Shown piece after piece: positions 32,828-42,943 of a stretch of DNA of 64,000 nucleotides. The notes beneath the pieces were generated by a model. That model searched no databases and was not told where the DNA came from. It was given only the letters and a program-made list of their open reading frames with translations. Each line of letters starts with the position of its first letter. Position 1 is the stretch's first letter. This stretch comes from Azorinus chamasolen (lineage: Eukaryota; Mollusca; Bivalvia; Cardiida; Solecurtidae), in contig OY755241.1 of NCBI GenBank assembly GCA_963576725.1, positions 26,138,449 through 26,202,448 of the forward strand. Reading direction: 5' to 3'. Made by a program: the position numbers and the translations under genes.

Positions 32828-32957
32828 TTACATGTCAGAACTTGCTTTGAAGTAGCGGAATTGGTTTGGGTCGTAGCAAACCATCTTCACAACGTCAGTG
32901 CCGTCGCTGACTGCACATGTCAAAGACTCCTTCATCTGGCCGTCTCTGTCCCTGTAG
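32828..32957 (-). CDS. OB-fold-like exon (RPA-type), partial gene
   Basis: A strong acceptor (CCTTGCCTACAG) ends at 32958 on the minus strand. The exon reads DGQMKESLTCAVSDGTDVVK and then MVCYDPNQFRYFKASSDM, with a stop at 32828. The pattern of TCAVSDGTD..K.VCYD..F resembles an OB-fold strand set as in RPA-like proteins. No start is visible, so this would be a terminal or internal exon. It could be a host gene or cargo of an element. Confidence 0.5.
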
Positions 32958-32979
32958 GCAAGGACAATAACTCCATTAT

Positions 32980-33166
32980 TAGTGAAGCCAGAGTTATGGA
33001 CCTTGTGTATGACACTTCCTCTCGTCATGATCTTTCCATATATGAAGTTTCAAGCAACTGGTATCAGGCATATTGAAGTTATTGTCCGGACAAAAAGTGT
33101 GACAGACAGACAACTCTCACGAAAACAATATGTCTCCCCCATATAAATATGGGGGAGACATAATGA
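32980..33166 (-). mobile_element. Helentron-like 5' end, GTCTCCCCC family
   Basis: A perfect hairpin, ATGTCTCCCCC-ATATAAATAT-GGGGGAGACAT, spans about 33130-33161. Reading on the minus strand, a GTCTGTCTGTC tract and one core unit (GAGTTATGG, GTCCGGACAA) follow. It gives the 5' structure for the third element family. Confidence 0.6.
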
Positions 33167-33519
33167 GCATCGCCATATTTACAACAACGAAAAAGACTGT
33201 GTTCGGAGTATGGTTATATACAAAACAATTAAAAGTTTGTGCACAGAAGGCAATTACGCCATATATATATGTATAATGTAGTTGATTTAATATAATCGCA
33301 AGATCTTTGGTTTGGCTTAAAGTAATTGTACAAGAGAAAGTGATACATGGAAACAAGAATTGCTACTGAACACTAAAACATGTGGTTAGTATACTTTGTC
33401 TGTAGTATATAATTATGCAGGTATATTTTTTAAGTCTTTGTATTAACATAATTAGAATGACAATATGCACAGTAATCATTGACACCATAAATATATATGT
33501 TTAAGTCAACTCACTATGA
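33167..33519. other. AT-rich spacer, nothing recognised
   Basis: No gene, known repeat or structured motif seen. Confidence 0.3.
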
Positions 33520-33688
33520 ATAATTCCTTTCTACATTTTCATCTTCGTATATTTTAATGATTTACATACTCGTTGATCGAGATTTTTTATTGATTTTCAT
33601 CGTTTCATCATAATTTTCGTCATTGGCGCTATATGGCCTACTTAGTGTCGCGGTGCCGTAAAACCCAACTCACTCACCCACTCACTGT
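33520..33688 (+). mobile_element. LINE 3' end, ACTC-tail family
   Basis: TTCCTTTCTACATTTTCATC through GTGCCGTAAAACCCAACTCA and an ACTC/ACCC tail. It matches the 3' UTR of the 9562 LINE. Flanking TCACTATGAAT and TCACTGTGAAT suggest an imperfect target duplication. Confidence 0.8.
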
Positions 33689-33889
33689 GAATAAAAATAC
33701 AAAGTATACAAATTATTCCAAGGTAACATGCTGGTCTCTTACCTGGACAATTACTTCAGTTGACGGCTTTATGCATGTGTAATGTAATGATGAACGCTCT
33801 TGCATGAGATTTCAGCATTATTTTAATCTTGCATTAAGTTGTCATAAGTGTTAACCCTTTCCCTGATATAAACGTGTTTTCACGCATTT

Positions 33890-33957
33890 GCAAACAGAGT
33901 AGACCCAGATCAGACGGCTCCTAGAGTAGCTGTCTGATCAGGATCTATTCTGTTTGC
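33890..33957. repeat. Palindromic hairpin repeat, AGATCAGAC family
   Basis: GCAAACAGAGTAGACCCAGATCAGAC... pairs with ...GTCTGATCAGGATCTATTCTGTTTGC around a short GGCTCCTAGAGTAGC centre. The upstream TAACCCTTTCCCTGATATAA is shared with several other copies (for example 55255-55290, inverted). Confidence 0.75.
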
Positions 33958-33963
33958 TAATAG

Positions 33964-33992
33964 AATGAATGGTGTTTTACGGCCCATCGACA
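33964..33992 (-). mobile_element. ~29-bp LINE tail insertion
   Basis: AATGAATGGTGTTTTACGGC followed by CCATCGACAC is the reversed ATTC-family tail. CTAATAG flanks both sides. It sits at the edge of the palindrome and is followed by an (ATT)n microsatellite and a second TTTGCTAATAGAAT. Confidence 0.65.
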
Positions 33993-34411
33993 CTAATAGA
34001 ATAGAATTGTTATTATTATTATTATATTATTATTTGCTAATAGAATTTGAAAGATCTGTGTCTTCACTTTCTTAAATGGCTATAATGTACCGCCTTCCGA
34101 ATTTCATTATAACTATTTTGGCCATGAATATTCAGTTGAAATTATAACTATTTTGTCCATGAATATTCAGTAGGTACTGAAATTTGAAATAAACATAGAA
34201 CAGGGAAAGGGTTAATAGATATCCATAGTGATACATTGAGGAATTATTTATTGAAAGTTTTTTATGACAACTTCTAGTTTGAATTACTATGTAGTTCAAG
34301 ATATCCAAGTTCAATATATTGAAATATAACTGATATTCAGTTGGCTTATGTAATATGCAATTAATCTAATTGAGCCAAATTGGAAAAAGGTCTGACCTTT
34401 AATAGGCCATG

Positions 34412-34480
34412 AGCAAACAGGGCAGACCCTGATGAGGCAGCTCATGTAAAGAGCTGTCTAATCTGGTTTACTCTGTTTGC
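34412..34480. repeat. Palindromic hairpin repeat, AGATCAGAC family
   Basis: GAGCAAACAGGGCAGACCCT is paired with TGGTTTACTCTGTTTGC. The stem is less perfect than at 33890. Confidence 0.65.
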
Positions 34481-34892
34481 AAATGTTAAAATGGATTGAA
34501 GAATTATGATAAGAGATTATAATTATTATTAGAGTTAAATCTATGACTTTATTATCATGTAATAAGTAGATTTAGTTGTTTAACAAGAATAAGTAGATTT
34601 AGTTGTTTAACAAGAATAAATTGCAACAATGAAATAATTACACTTACAATGCTGAGCAGTCATATCGTACTCTCCATATTTTATACTGGACTGGCTCATG
34701 ATGAGTTTATTTAATGGATCAATTGTTAAATGTTTCAAACAGTGCAGACCCTGATTAAAGGAACTTTTTAGAATGCCATTTTAACTGATCTTGCATTCAA
34801 AGAGGTTGGCAATATAGTTATAGTCAGTTTTGTATGTGCAATTTATTCATGTGACGTGCTTTTGAATGCACATATCCAGTGTGAAGAGGGCT
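34481..34892. other. AT-rich spacer
   Basis: Apart from a 25-bp direct repeat (AATAAGTAGATTTAGTTGTT, twice near 34560-34615), nothing is recognised. Confidence 0.3.
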
Positions 34893-35012
34893 AAATAAAT
34901 GTGTGTGCGTTTGGGTGTGTGGTTGTGTGTGTGTCATGCTGTCTATCGGTGTTTTGGTGGTGGTTGCGTCTTGTATGTGTCTTTGCCTGCTTAACTTTAC
35001 TACTTTTCCAAT
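34893..35012 (+). mobile_element. 3'-most fragment of the retroelement module (copy 3)
   Basis: The GT-rich tract GTGTGTGCGTTTGGGTGTGT, CTATCGGTGTTTTGGTGGTG and CTACTTTTCCA match 9190-9304. Confidence 0.7.
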
Positions 35013-35099
35013 TATAATAATGATCTGAATTAAAAAGGAAGTGTTGTGCTAGATATAACATGTACAATGACAGGCAATTTTTTTACACAGTGACAATAA

Positions 35100-35469
35100 T
35101 TTGGATGGACCGCCTCATTTGCAACCATTTCAGTTTTGCAATAAATACAAAACTTCCCTGGCATGGCATGGACCATATCTATTGCTGATATTGTTTCTGT
35201 TTTCATTGTCTGTCACAACAACCTCTAGTTTTTCACATGCTTCAAAGATAGAGTCTGGATTTGAAGACAGTCTTCTCATTACTGAACTGGCGCACAGTAA
35301 TGTTTTTCATCCTATAGCATTTCTCAATGGTGATTTCATCAATGTGGTTGTTCCACACAACCATCTGCATTTTAGCAGTGTTGTCAGCAACACGCAGGCT
35401 GAGCTTTGTCAGTTTTTCTGACACTGGGACTGGCGATGAGACTTGAATTAATTTGGCAATGATGTTCAC
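35100..35469 (-). pseudogene. OB-fold-like exon (RPA-type), frame broken
   Basis: A textbook acceptor (TTTTCTGTTTTCTAG) precedes VNIIAKLIQVSSPVPVSE, then LTKLSLRVADNTAKMQMVVW, NHIDEITIEKCYRMKNITVR and QFSNEKTVF. This matches the beta-strand spacing of RPA70-like OB folds (LxVxD.t..m.vvvWn..id.i...kcYr..N..v). The frame stops at about 35242. A Cys-rich continuation (FCIYCKTEM) is readable in another frame to about 35110. It may be one gene with the coiled-coil exon upstream at 35815. Confidence 0.5.
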
Positions 35470-35513
35470 CTAGAAAACAGAAAACATATATGTTGAAACC
35501 TATTCTTTTATAT

Positions 35514-35568
35514 TCGGCTCTATATGACCATCAGTGTCGATGGGCCGTAAAACACCATTCATTCATTC
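35514..35568 (+). mobile_element. LINE 3' tail, ATTC family
   Basis: ATTCGGCTCTATATGACCAT...CGTAAAACACC and (ATTC)n, inserted between the coiled-coil exon and the OB-fold exon. No clear target duplication. Confidence 0.8.
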
Positions 35569-35569
35569 C

Positions 35570-35821
35570 AATTTGAAGGTTTGGTATAGGAATTGCTGTC
35601 CATATTGAACGATCATATGGTTTCTTGGGGTTGTCACCATTTCCATTACCCAAGTTGTGTTTTAACGTATTTACTTGCATTCTAAGTCCACCATATTTCC
35701 GCTCAAAACTGTCTTTGATTGATCTTAGTTGTTTACTTGTATCTTCTTGCTGTCGCAATTTTCTCTCTACGCGAACAATTTCTTGCATTAATGTTTGTTC
35801 TGTTTTCCTTTTCTTTAAAAG
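35570..35821 (-). pseudogene. Coiled-coil exon, partial gene
   Basis: The minus-strand frame reads IVRVERKLRQQEDTSKQLRS and then KDSFERKYGGLRMQVNTLKH, with heptad-like hydrophobic spacing, and ends near PYDRSIWTAIPIPNLQ where the LINE tail lies. The 5' side abuts a retroelement 3' module, so its splice context is destroyed or uncertain. It lies upstream of the OB-fold exon on the same strand. Confidence 0.45.
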
Positions 35822-36313
35822 TACAAAAATGAGTCATGCAGGAAATACCACATACAGAACAAACACTCGCCCGAACAGCAACACAAGGAAACAGTAAATG
35901 TACATGGGTAGAAAAAACAACAAGAGACGCACAAAGACAAAACAAACATACAATAGGAGGAAGATGGAAGTACCGCCTTGGAACGGTCAGTGACAAAAGT
36001 CACCGGGGGTTTAAACCGGTTTATGGGCGCCCAACCTCACCCTTATTCCATCCCCATCCTAAAAGACAGTGTAAATAAACGTATCCCCTCCGACTAATCT
36101 ACAACAACCGCGACAGCAAATACAGTGGTAAAGTGCATGTATAACAAAAAAAACATTTAATTGAACATACTGTATCTACCTATCGCTAGTGTACTCAATG
36201 ATTGAGCTGCAAACAGAGTAACTGTAGAAAAGTAATAAAGGGTACGACAAAAATGAAATAGTACAGATATCCGACGTTCTCCTTCCATTTCTGGATTTAA
36301 GAGGTCGCCTTAA
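35822..36313 (-). mobile_element. Retroelement 3' module (diverged type, copy 1)
   Basis: Reverse complement of 43958-44460: AAACCGGTTTATGGGCGCCC, CCAAGGCGGTAC and GTCGTACCC-type blocks shared. It is a diverged relative of the 8600-9304 module. Confidence 0.7.
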
Positions 36314-36335
36314 GTTGTCTTTGAAAGTCTTTGCT

Positions 36336-36521
36336 TTATTGGGAAAGTCTTGCTGTCTCTTCCCTCATATTCACCAACTCTCTTGTGAGTCTTAGATTTT
36401 GGTCCGTACTCTCACCTAGCTGCTTGGATGCTCTAGACATCTCTGCAGACTTTAAGTCTAACTGTTGATAGGCATAGTCCGATGACTCCAGTAGGAGTAA
36501 ATAGGAGGGAGCGATCCTCAA
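36336..36521 (-). pseudogene. Coiled-coil exon-like frame
   Basis: SSDYAYQQLDLKSAEMSRAS followed by KQLGESTDQNLRLTRELVNM is strongly heptad-like and rich in E, K, L and Q. It stops at 36336 and no donor is evident. Downstream on the minus strand lie the 35821 coiled coil and the OB-fold exon. It may belong to the same broken gene. Confidence 0.4.
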
Positions 36522-36691
36522 TTTTCTGAAGATGGCTCCATTTTATGAAAACGCCTTCTTTGTATATGTTGATGGAGCGATCCTCAATTTTCTGAAGATG
36601 GCTCCATTTTATGAAAATGCCTTCTGTGTATATGTTGATGGAGCGATCATCATTTTATGAAGATGGTTCTATTTTATGAAAGAGTCATTTT
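36522..36691. repeat. 66-bp tandem repeat, interrupted by a Helentron-like element
   Basis: Units of GATGGAGCGATCCTCAATTT with AAGATGGCTCCATTTTATGA and CCTTCTTTGTATATGTT repeat about 2.5 times. A diverged unit resumes after the insertion at 38154-38250. Because 66 is divisible by three, one minus-strand frame stays open through two units. Confidence 0.65.
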
Positions 36692-38153
36692 TAGCTCACC
36701 AGAGCACAAAGTGCTCAGGGTGAGCTTTTGTGATTGCCTGATGTCCTTCGTCCGTCGGCGTGCGTCGTGCGTCTTCAGTCATCAACAATTTGAACTTTTA
36801 AAAATCTTCTCCTCTGAATCTACAGGGTTCTCATCTTTCATCTTTGGCATATAGCATCATCTGTTGGTCCTCTTCAAAAGTTATATAAATTATACCCCTG
36901 GGGTCAAAATTGGCCCCGCCCCATGGGTTTTCAGTTTTCAATAGAAACATATAGTGAAAACTTTGAACATCATCTGCTCTAAAACTAGAAGGTCCTCAGC
37001 TTTCATATTTGGCACATAGCTTCAACTTCAGGGCTTCTACAAAAGTTATATAAATTATGCCCCTAGGGTAAAAATTTGTCTCACCCCATGGATTGCCAGT
37101 TTTTTTAAGCTGACTACTTAAACAGCCCCTAAGATCACTAGTTATGCATAGGAAAAAACTTTAAAAGTATTCTTGTCAGAAACTACATGTCCCAGAGCTT
37201 AGATATTTGGTGTATAGATTTACTTAGCATAACTTTATGGGTTTTATAAGTATCATAGTTCTTGGGTTAAAATTGGCCCTGCCCTGTGTGTACAGTCTTC
37301 TTCACTTCAGAAACGACAGCCTAAAGGTTTCTCCTTAATATATCAGCCTGCAGAGCTCAGACCTTCTTATATAACCACCCTTAGCCTGATCAGTTAAGTA
37401 GAAATTGTGTTTAGACAAATAACACACTCTCATTTAAGATTGAGAAAATTGTGGATAGTTCTTAATATGCAGAACACTCTTAAACCTTTTTTTCATAACT
37501 ATGCCCTTCATTAAGCTACCAGATACCAATATAGAACATATCTGTTGTAAATTTCAGCTTAACTCTTTGCATGCTGGGTAATTTTGTCATCTGCTAAATG
37601 GTTGTCTGCAGCATATTCATAAGTTATCCGTACTAGACAATGTATTTCTAAGTTTTTCAGAAATCAGACTCATTGACAAACAGTTTGGATACCAGATCAG
37701 GCCCCACATTATATTGGCCCTGATCTGGATCCAAACTGTTTGCATAGGTCATTAGTTGTGGGAGAATCCCACTACACACTTTCTTTCTAAGTTTTTCAGA
37801 AGTTCAGTCTCATTTACAAACAATTTGGATATCAGATCAGGCCCCACATTATGTGGGCCCTGATCTGGATCCAAACTGTTTGCATAGGTCATTAGTGGTG
37901 GGATAATCTGCCTCTAGCATCCAAAGAATTAATACAAGTTCCAGTGGTCTATGCTCTATCCATTCTTTCACTATATTCTTTCAGCAATCATGTTCTGGTC
38001 CTCTACAAAAGTTATATAAATTGTGTCCCCGGGGTCAAAATTGGCACCGCCCCTGGGGTGTTAAGTTTTCAATAGAAACATATGTGAAAACTTTGAAAAT
38101 ATTCTCCTCTGATTGTCTGGTGAGCGATGTCAGGGCCATTCTGGCCCTCTTGT
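36692..38153 (+). mobile_element. Helentron-like element with palindromes inside
   Basis: The 5' hairpin AGCTCACCAGAGCACAAAGT is followed by GTCCGTCGGCGTGCGTCG and three or four core units. A ~700-bp unique stretch holding two GGATCC palindromes (37678-37743, 37818-37883) comes next, then a last core unit, TGGTGAGCGATGTC, GGGCCATTCTGGCCC and CTCTTGT. The unique interior is shared with 41638-42943. Confidence 0.8.
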
Positions 38154-39027
38154 TTGTGAATGTTAGGAGTGATCCTCAATTTTATGAAGCTAACTCCATT
38201 TTATGAAAGAGTCTTATTTGTACATGTCTAGGTAGTGATCGTCATTTTTTCTGGTAAACCTCTGCTTTCCAAGCGGGGTAATGATTTACTAAAAAGTGTT
38301 GATGTTTAGCAAGAGTTCTCTATCCGCCCGCAACATTGTATTTGAAGTTGAACAAATGAGATTTCAAGCAGACGGCCATTTCTCATTAGATGATACTTCA
38401 ATATTTTCACATCAACGTAAACTACATGAAAAGGTGTTTCAACGTTCAACGTAATGTCACTGAACTTGCATGCTAATCAACCTTGTTGGCATTCCAGGTT
38501 CTAAAGTTTATCAATTGTTAAAATCTTGTGAAATAAAATGCAGATGAATTGTACCAGGAATCCAAAAACCTACTTTATTTATTTTGAATTAAGTTATTGA
38601 TACAATTTATAGCTAAATGATACATTCAACTTGGGACATCAAAATATCTTGTCGTTTATGAAAATAATGTCAACCTTGAAATATACATTGAAACCTTTAA
38701 TCTAATAATCCATTATGGAGATTCTGAATATACTTTAAAATGACTTTGAGACGCTCAATATAATTTAAAATGACATTGCTTCATGATTTAACTCCATTTA
38801 ACCACAACAGACAGTCTGATCTGATATCCAAGACTTCTTTGAAGTTTCAATGTTCTTGTATGTGAAAAAGTTACCCCAGACATCCATTTCAAGTTAAACG
38901 CTAGTTAAAAAGTTCAGTAGGTTGATATCTACATGAAGCTTCTACCTTATATTTGCGAATCCATACTTAGTCTCCTCACTCGCTTTCTACTAGATCAACC
39001 AGCAACAGTTCTACTGCATTTTTCATC
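38154..39027. other. Region upstream of the plus-strand gene
   Basis: After one diverged 66-bp unit there is no recognised repeat. It is a candidate 5' UTR or promoter region, but no TATA box or start-site motif can be singled out. Confidence 0.3.
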
Positions 39028-41456
39028 ATGAATAATAATACAAGTGTTATAGACACCCTGGTGGATTACAGGGCCACATTTTGTGACCCATTAAAAGAAG
39101 TAACCGAATTGAAGCAAAAGGTATGTGTATGTTTTTTGTTAATATGTTTTTAAATATATTTTCTAAATATATGTAATAGTAATAGATGAAATTTACAGTG
39201 CTCAATATGTATGCATAATGTCAATGTTGTTTTTTTCTATCATTTTCTATCTAAACAGTAAATAATTGATATCGGTAATGCTCTTCCAAATATGATAGCT
39301 TTGTGATGTCTACACATGTTCCTTGAAATTCCTATACTTAAAGAGAAACTAACTGTTTTACTTTTTCTACTTAGGTCTCAGAATTAAATTCCAAGTTAGA
39401 GGCCGAACAAACTTCGCACCAGGAGTTGAAGGGTCGTCATTCGGCCCTTTTTAATTGTATCCAGCAGCTGACGAGGAATTCGGCTGTACTCAACAGACAG
39501 GTGAGTAATGTATCAAATATCCATGTAGATATTCATGAGTTAAGGTCTTAAACACATTTGTTACTACAGTTTTGTTTTCCTTTACATATCCCTCTATCCT
39601 TTCCTTTTGAATCTGTTACAGCAAAATGACATGACAGATAAACTTATGAGAACCGCACAACAATTAAATTCCACACTGGGTGATGTGGTTGAAAAACTTA
39701 ACAGTGCGGATGAAAGGTATTTTGTCTACCATATTTGTTCAGTTACACTTATCACTTTGATATCATGTGGTTTTCAAGACAACTTTCAACTTTAGTGTAT
39801 GATTCAATATGTATATACATAATTATATATCACTTCTATTATCTAGCATCTAAAAGATTCAACAAACAATCACGTTAGAATATCACTCTAATATCCACCC
39901 GTGTGAGACTTTATAATATATATAGAAGTTATATTTGCATAGGTAAACCACATAGATAATACAAAGTGTTAAGTGTAACCATTGTTATGCAGTTGAATTA
40001 TAGTGAAACACAAAGAAATGCAGTTTTTTTACCTTTTTATTAACAAAGAACAAATCCTTTTTGGTACTATATTTCAAAATAAAACACATCTCTAAATGTT
40101 CGCTTAAATCAATACGGATTCTTGAAACAACTATAGACATACAATGCAGATTTCATTATCTTTACCCATGTGAATAAAAGAAAATAGCAATGGAACAAAT
40201 TGCTTGTGACGATTTCTTTTAATTAGAACTCAAGTAAAAGAATTTTTTTAATTAATTAATAAATTAATTAGAACTCAAGTTACTCTGCATCTTGACATTT
40301 ACATAATCTAGTGAGATTGTCTTTATTTGATTTCATCACATAGTTTCATTTACATTATTTATTCGGCTCTATATGACCATCAGTGTCGATGGGCCGTAAA
40401 ACACCATTCATTCATTCATTCATTACTCTGCATCTTAGTGTCTACTCTTACTGATAACACCATAAAAATCTAATCAATTCATCAATGACAGAATAAAGCA
40501 GTTTGCAAGTAAAGCAGAATACAGTCTAAGGTACATTCTGCTTTACTTCAACCTCCTTAAAGTGTTTAATTAGTAAAATCATTTCAGATTAAACTGTAGT
40601 TTGTATGTGAACATGTTGTGTATGTTTTTAAATGAGTTCTCGTAACGAGTTTACATGAGTTATGTACTTTAAATATCTCAAAACATTTGTTAAATGTTGT
40701 AATTACTCGTAATATATAATGGAATCTCAATTGTAAATACTCAAAATGAGTACATATAATGAAGTCTCTGTTGTAATTACCCTGTGTATTTGAGCTTTTT
40801 GTTTGAATGGGTACATATAATGAAGTCTCAACTGTAATTACTTGTAATATATAATGGAATCTCAATGACAAATAGCCATAGACATCTATAAAGAACTCTC
40901 ATCTGTGGAATTTCAATGGCAAATACCCGTAGGCATATACAAAGAACTCTCATCTGTAATTACCCGTAATATAATGGAATCTCAATGGTAAATACCCATG
41001 GGTATATATAAAGAACTCTCGTCTGTAATTACCCGTAATATAATGGATTCTCAATGGTAAATACCCAAACGAATGCATATAATGAACTGTCAACTGTAAT
41101 TACCTCTTAATATATAATGGAATCTCTATTGTAAATACCCCTAAGACATATAATAAACTATCATCTGTAAATATATCTAAACGTTTGTAAGCTGTAACAT
41201 ATACAGTTAAACCTCACTACTACAACTACTTAAAAGATGGTTATTTGAATGTATTAAAGATAGGTGGTAGCTTAAACTAAGATAAAAACCTAACAGAATG
41301 AAACACTTTGGTTTTCTAATGACTTTTATGCAAACACCTGCTTTATCCTAGTAGAGAGGTTCAACTGTAGGTATTCATTCTTACATTAAAGCTAACTTAA
41401 AATGTTTTCTATTATATCACAGAAACACCTCAACAACGGTCTCAAAGAGAACCCGG
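39028..41456 (+). CDS. Spliced coiled-coil protein gene, 5' part (four exons)
   Basis: Exons are 39028-39120, 39375-39500, 39622-39716 and 41423-41456. Donors GTATGT, GTGAGT, GTATTT and GTAAGT and acceptors CTTAG, TTACAG and ATCACAG keep one frame throughout (phases 0, 0, 2, 0). The start MNNNTSVIDTLVDYRATF is the first ATG of exon 1. Exons 1-3 encode a likely coiled coil (LKQKVSELNSKLEAEQTSHQ; CIQQLTRNSAVLN; DKLMRTAQQLNSTLGDVVEK). Exon 4 is Thr/Ser/Arg-rich. Further exons were not located. No family is recognised; similar composition to the minus-strand coiled-coil exons suggests a related gene. Confidence 0.6.
40294..40422 (+). mobile_element. 129-bp LINE 3' end with 14-bp target-site duplication, in an intron
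   Basis: TTACTCTGCATCTT occurs at 40280-40293 and 40423-40436. The insert starts GACATTTACATAATCTAGTG and ends with the ATTC tail. It lies in intron 3 of the coiled-coil gene. Confidence 0.9.
40720..41180. repeat. Intronic tandem repeat, ~68-bp unit
   Basis: Units contain ATAATGGAATCTCAATGG, AAATACCC and AAAGAACTCTC with TCTGTAATTACCCGTAATAT. About six imperfect copies. Confidence 0.65.
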
Positions 41457-42166
41457 GTAAGTTAATGTATTTGAAATGCTATATTATACCTATGGTAAAA
41501 AAAAACTCTTAATGGAACGTAAAAAGTAAACAAGTGTATTAATGCATCAATTATTTGTAACCACAGCTTCTAATAACCGCATGCAACAGTTTGAATTCAG
41601 ATGGATAGTCAATGACTAAAAAATATTATCAGGATCCACATATAGTGAAAACTTTGAACATCATCCCCTCTAAAACTAGAAGGTCCTCAGCTTTTATATT
41701 TGGCACATAGCTTCAACTTCAGGACTTCTACAAAAGTTATATAAATTGGTCCCACCCGAGGGATTTCCAGTTTTTAATAGCTGACTGCGTAAACAGCCTA
41801 TGGGATCACCAGTTATGCATAGGAAAAACTTTAAATTGGCCCTGCCCTGTGTGTATATACTTCTTTACACCAGAAATTACATTCTAAAGGTTTCTCCTTA
41901 ATATCACTCTTAGCTGAGACCAGTCAGTTGGATTTCTTATATAATCACCCTTAGCCTGATCGGTAGAGTAGAAATTGTGTTTAGACAAATAACACACACT
42001 CATTTAAGATTGAGAAAACTGTGGATAATTCTCAAAATGCAGAATACTCTTAAAGCTTTTTTTCATAACTATGCCCTGCATTAAGGTACCAGCTATCAAT
42101 ATAGAGCATATCTTTTGTGAATTTCAGCTTAACTCTTTGCATGCTGGGTAATTTTGTCATCTGCTA

Positions 42167-42198
42167 GCCGTAAAACACCATTCATTCATTCATTCATT
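42167..42198 (+). mobile_element. ~32-bp LINE tail insertion with target-site duplication
   Basis: GCCGTAAAACACC plus (ATTC)n is flanked by CATCTGCTA at 42158-42166 and 42199-42207. The uninserted paralogue near 37595 shows the single CATCTGCTA. Confidence 0.92.
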
Positions 42199-42770
42199 CA
42201 TCTGCTAAATTGTCTGCAGCATATTCACAAGTTATCCTAACTACACACTTTCTTTCTGAGTTTTTCAGAAGTTCAGTCTCATTGACAAACAGTTCGGATA
42301 TAAGATCAGGCACCACATTATGTTGGCCCTGATCTGGATCCAAACTATTTGCATAGGTCATTAGTGGTGGGAGAGTCCCACTACACACTTTCTTTCTAAG
42401 TTATTCAGAAGTTCAGTCTCATTGACAATCAGTTTGGATATCAGATCAGGCACCACATTATGTTGGCCCTGATCTGGATCCAAACTGTTTGCATAGGTCA
42501 TTAGTGGCGAGAGAATCCCACTACACACAGAAGTTCAGTCTCATTTACAAACAATTTGGATATCAGATCAGGCCCCGCATTATGTGGGGCCTGATCGGGA
42601 TCCAAACTGTTTGCATAGGTCATTAGTGGTGGGAGAATCCGCCTCTAGCATCCAAAGAATACAAGTTCCAGTGGTCTAATGCTCTATCCATTCTTTCACT
42701 ACATTCTTTTAGCATCATGTTCAGGTCCTCTACAAAAGTTATATAAATTGTGTCCCTGGGGTCAAAATTG

Positions 42771-42838
42771 AGTGAGTGAGTGAGTTGGGTTTTACGGCAC
42801 CGCGACACTAAGTAGGTCATATAGCGCCAATGACGAAT
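42771..42838 (-). mobile_element. LINE tail insertion, ACTC family
   Basis: GAGTGAGTGAGTGAGTTGGG through CGCCAATGACGA, inserted in a core unit (AAATTG...). The paralogue at 38035 lacks it. It is 68 bp long. Confidence 0.85.
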
Positions 42839-42943
42839 AGAAACAATAGTTTTCAATAGAAACATATAGTGAAAACTTTGAAAATCTTCTCCTCTTATTG
42901 TCTGATGAGGGATGCCAGGGCCATTCTGGCCCTCTTGTTTATT

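Larger units (their letters stand above)
41638..42943 (+). mobile_element. Helentron-like element, 5'-truncated copy of the 36692 type
   Basis: It begins inside a core unit (ATAGTGAAAACTTTGAACAT) and shares the unique interior with 36692-38153, but has three GGATCC palindromes (42287-42352, 42427-42491, 42548-42612). The 3' end is GATGAGGGATGCC, GGGCCATTCTGGCCC, CTCTTGT. It carries two LINE-tail insertions. Confidence 0.78.

Noticed and set aside
35101..35421. Plus-strand frame with a hydrophobic segment that looks like a membrane protein
   Set aside because: It is antisense to the OB-fold exon, whose acceptor site and conserved residue pattern are stronger evidence.
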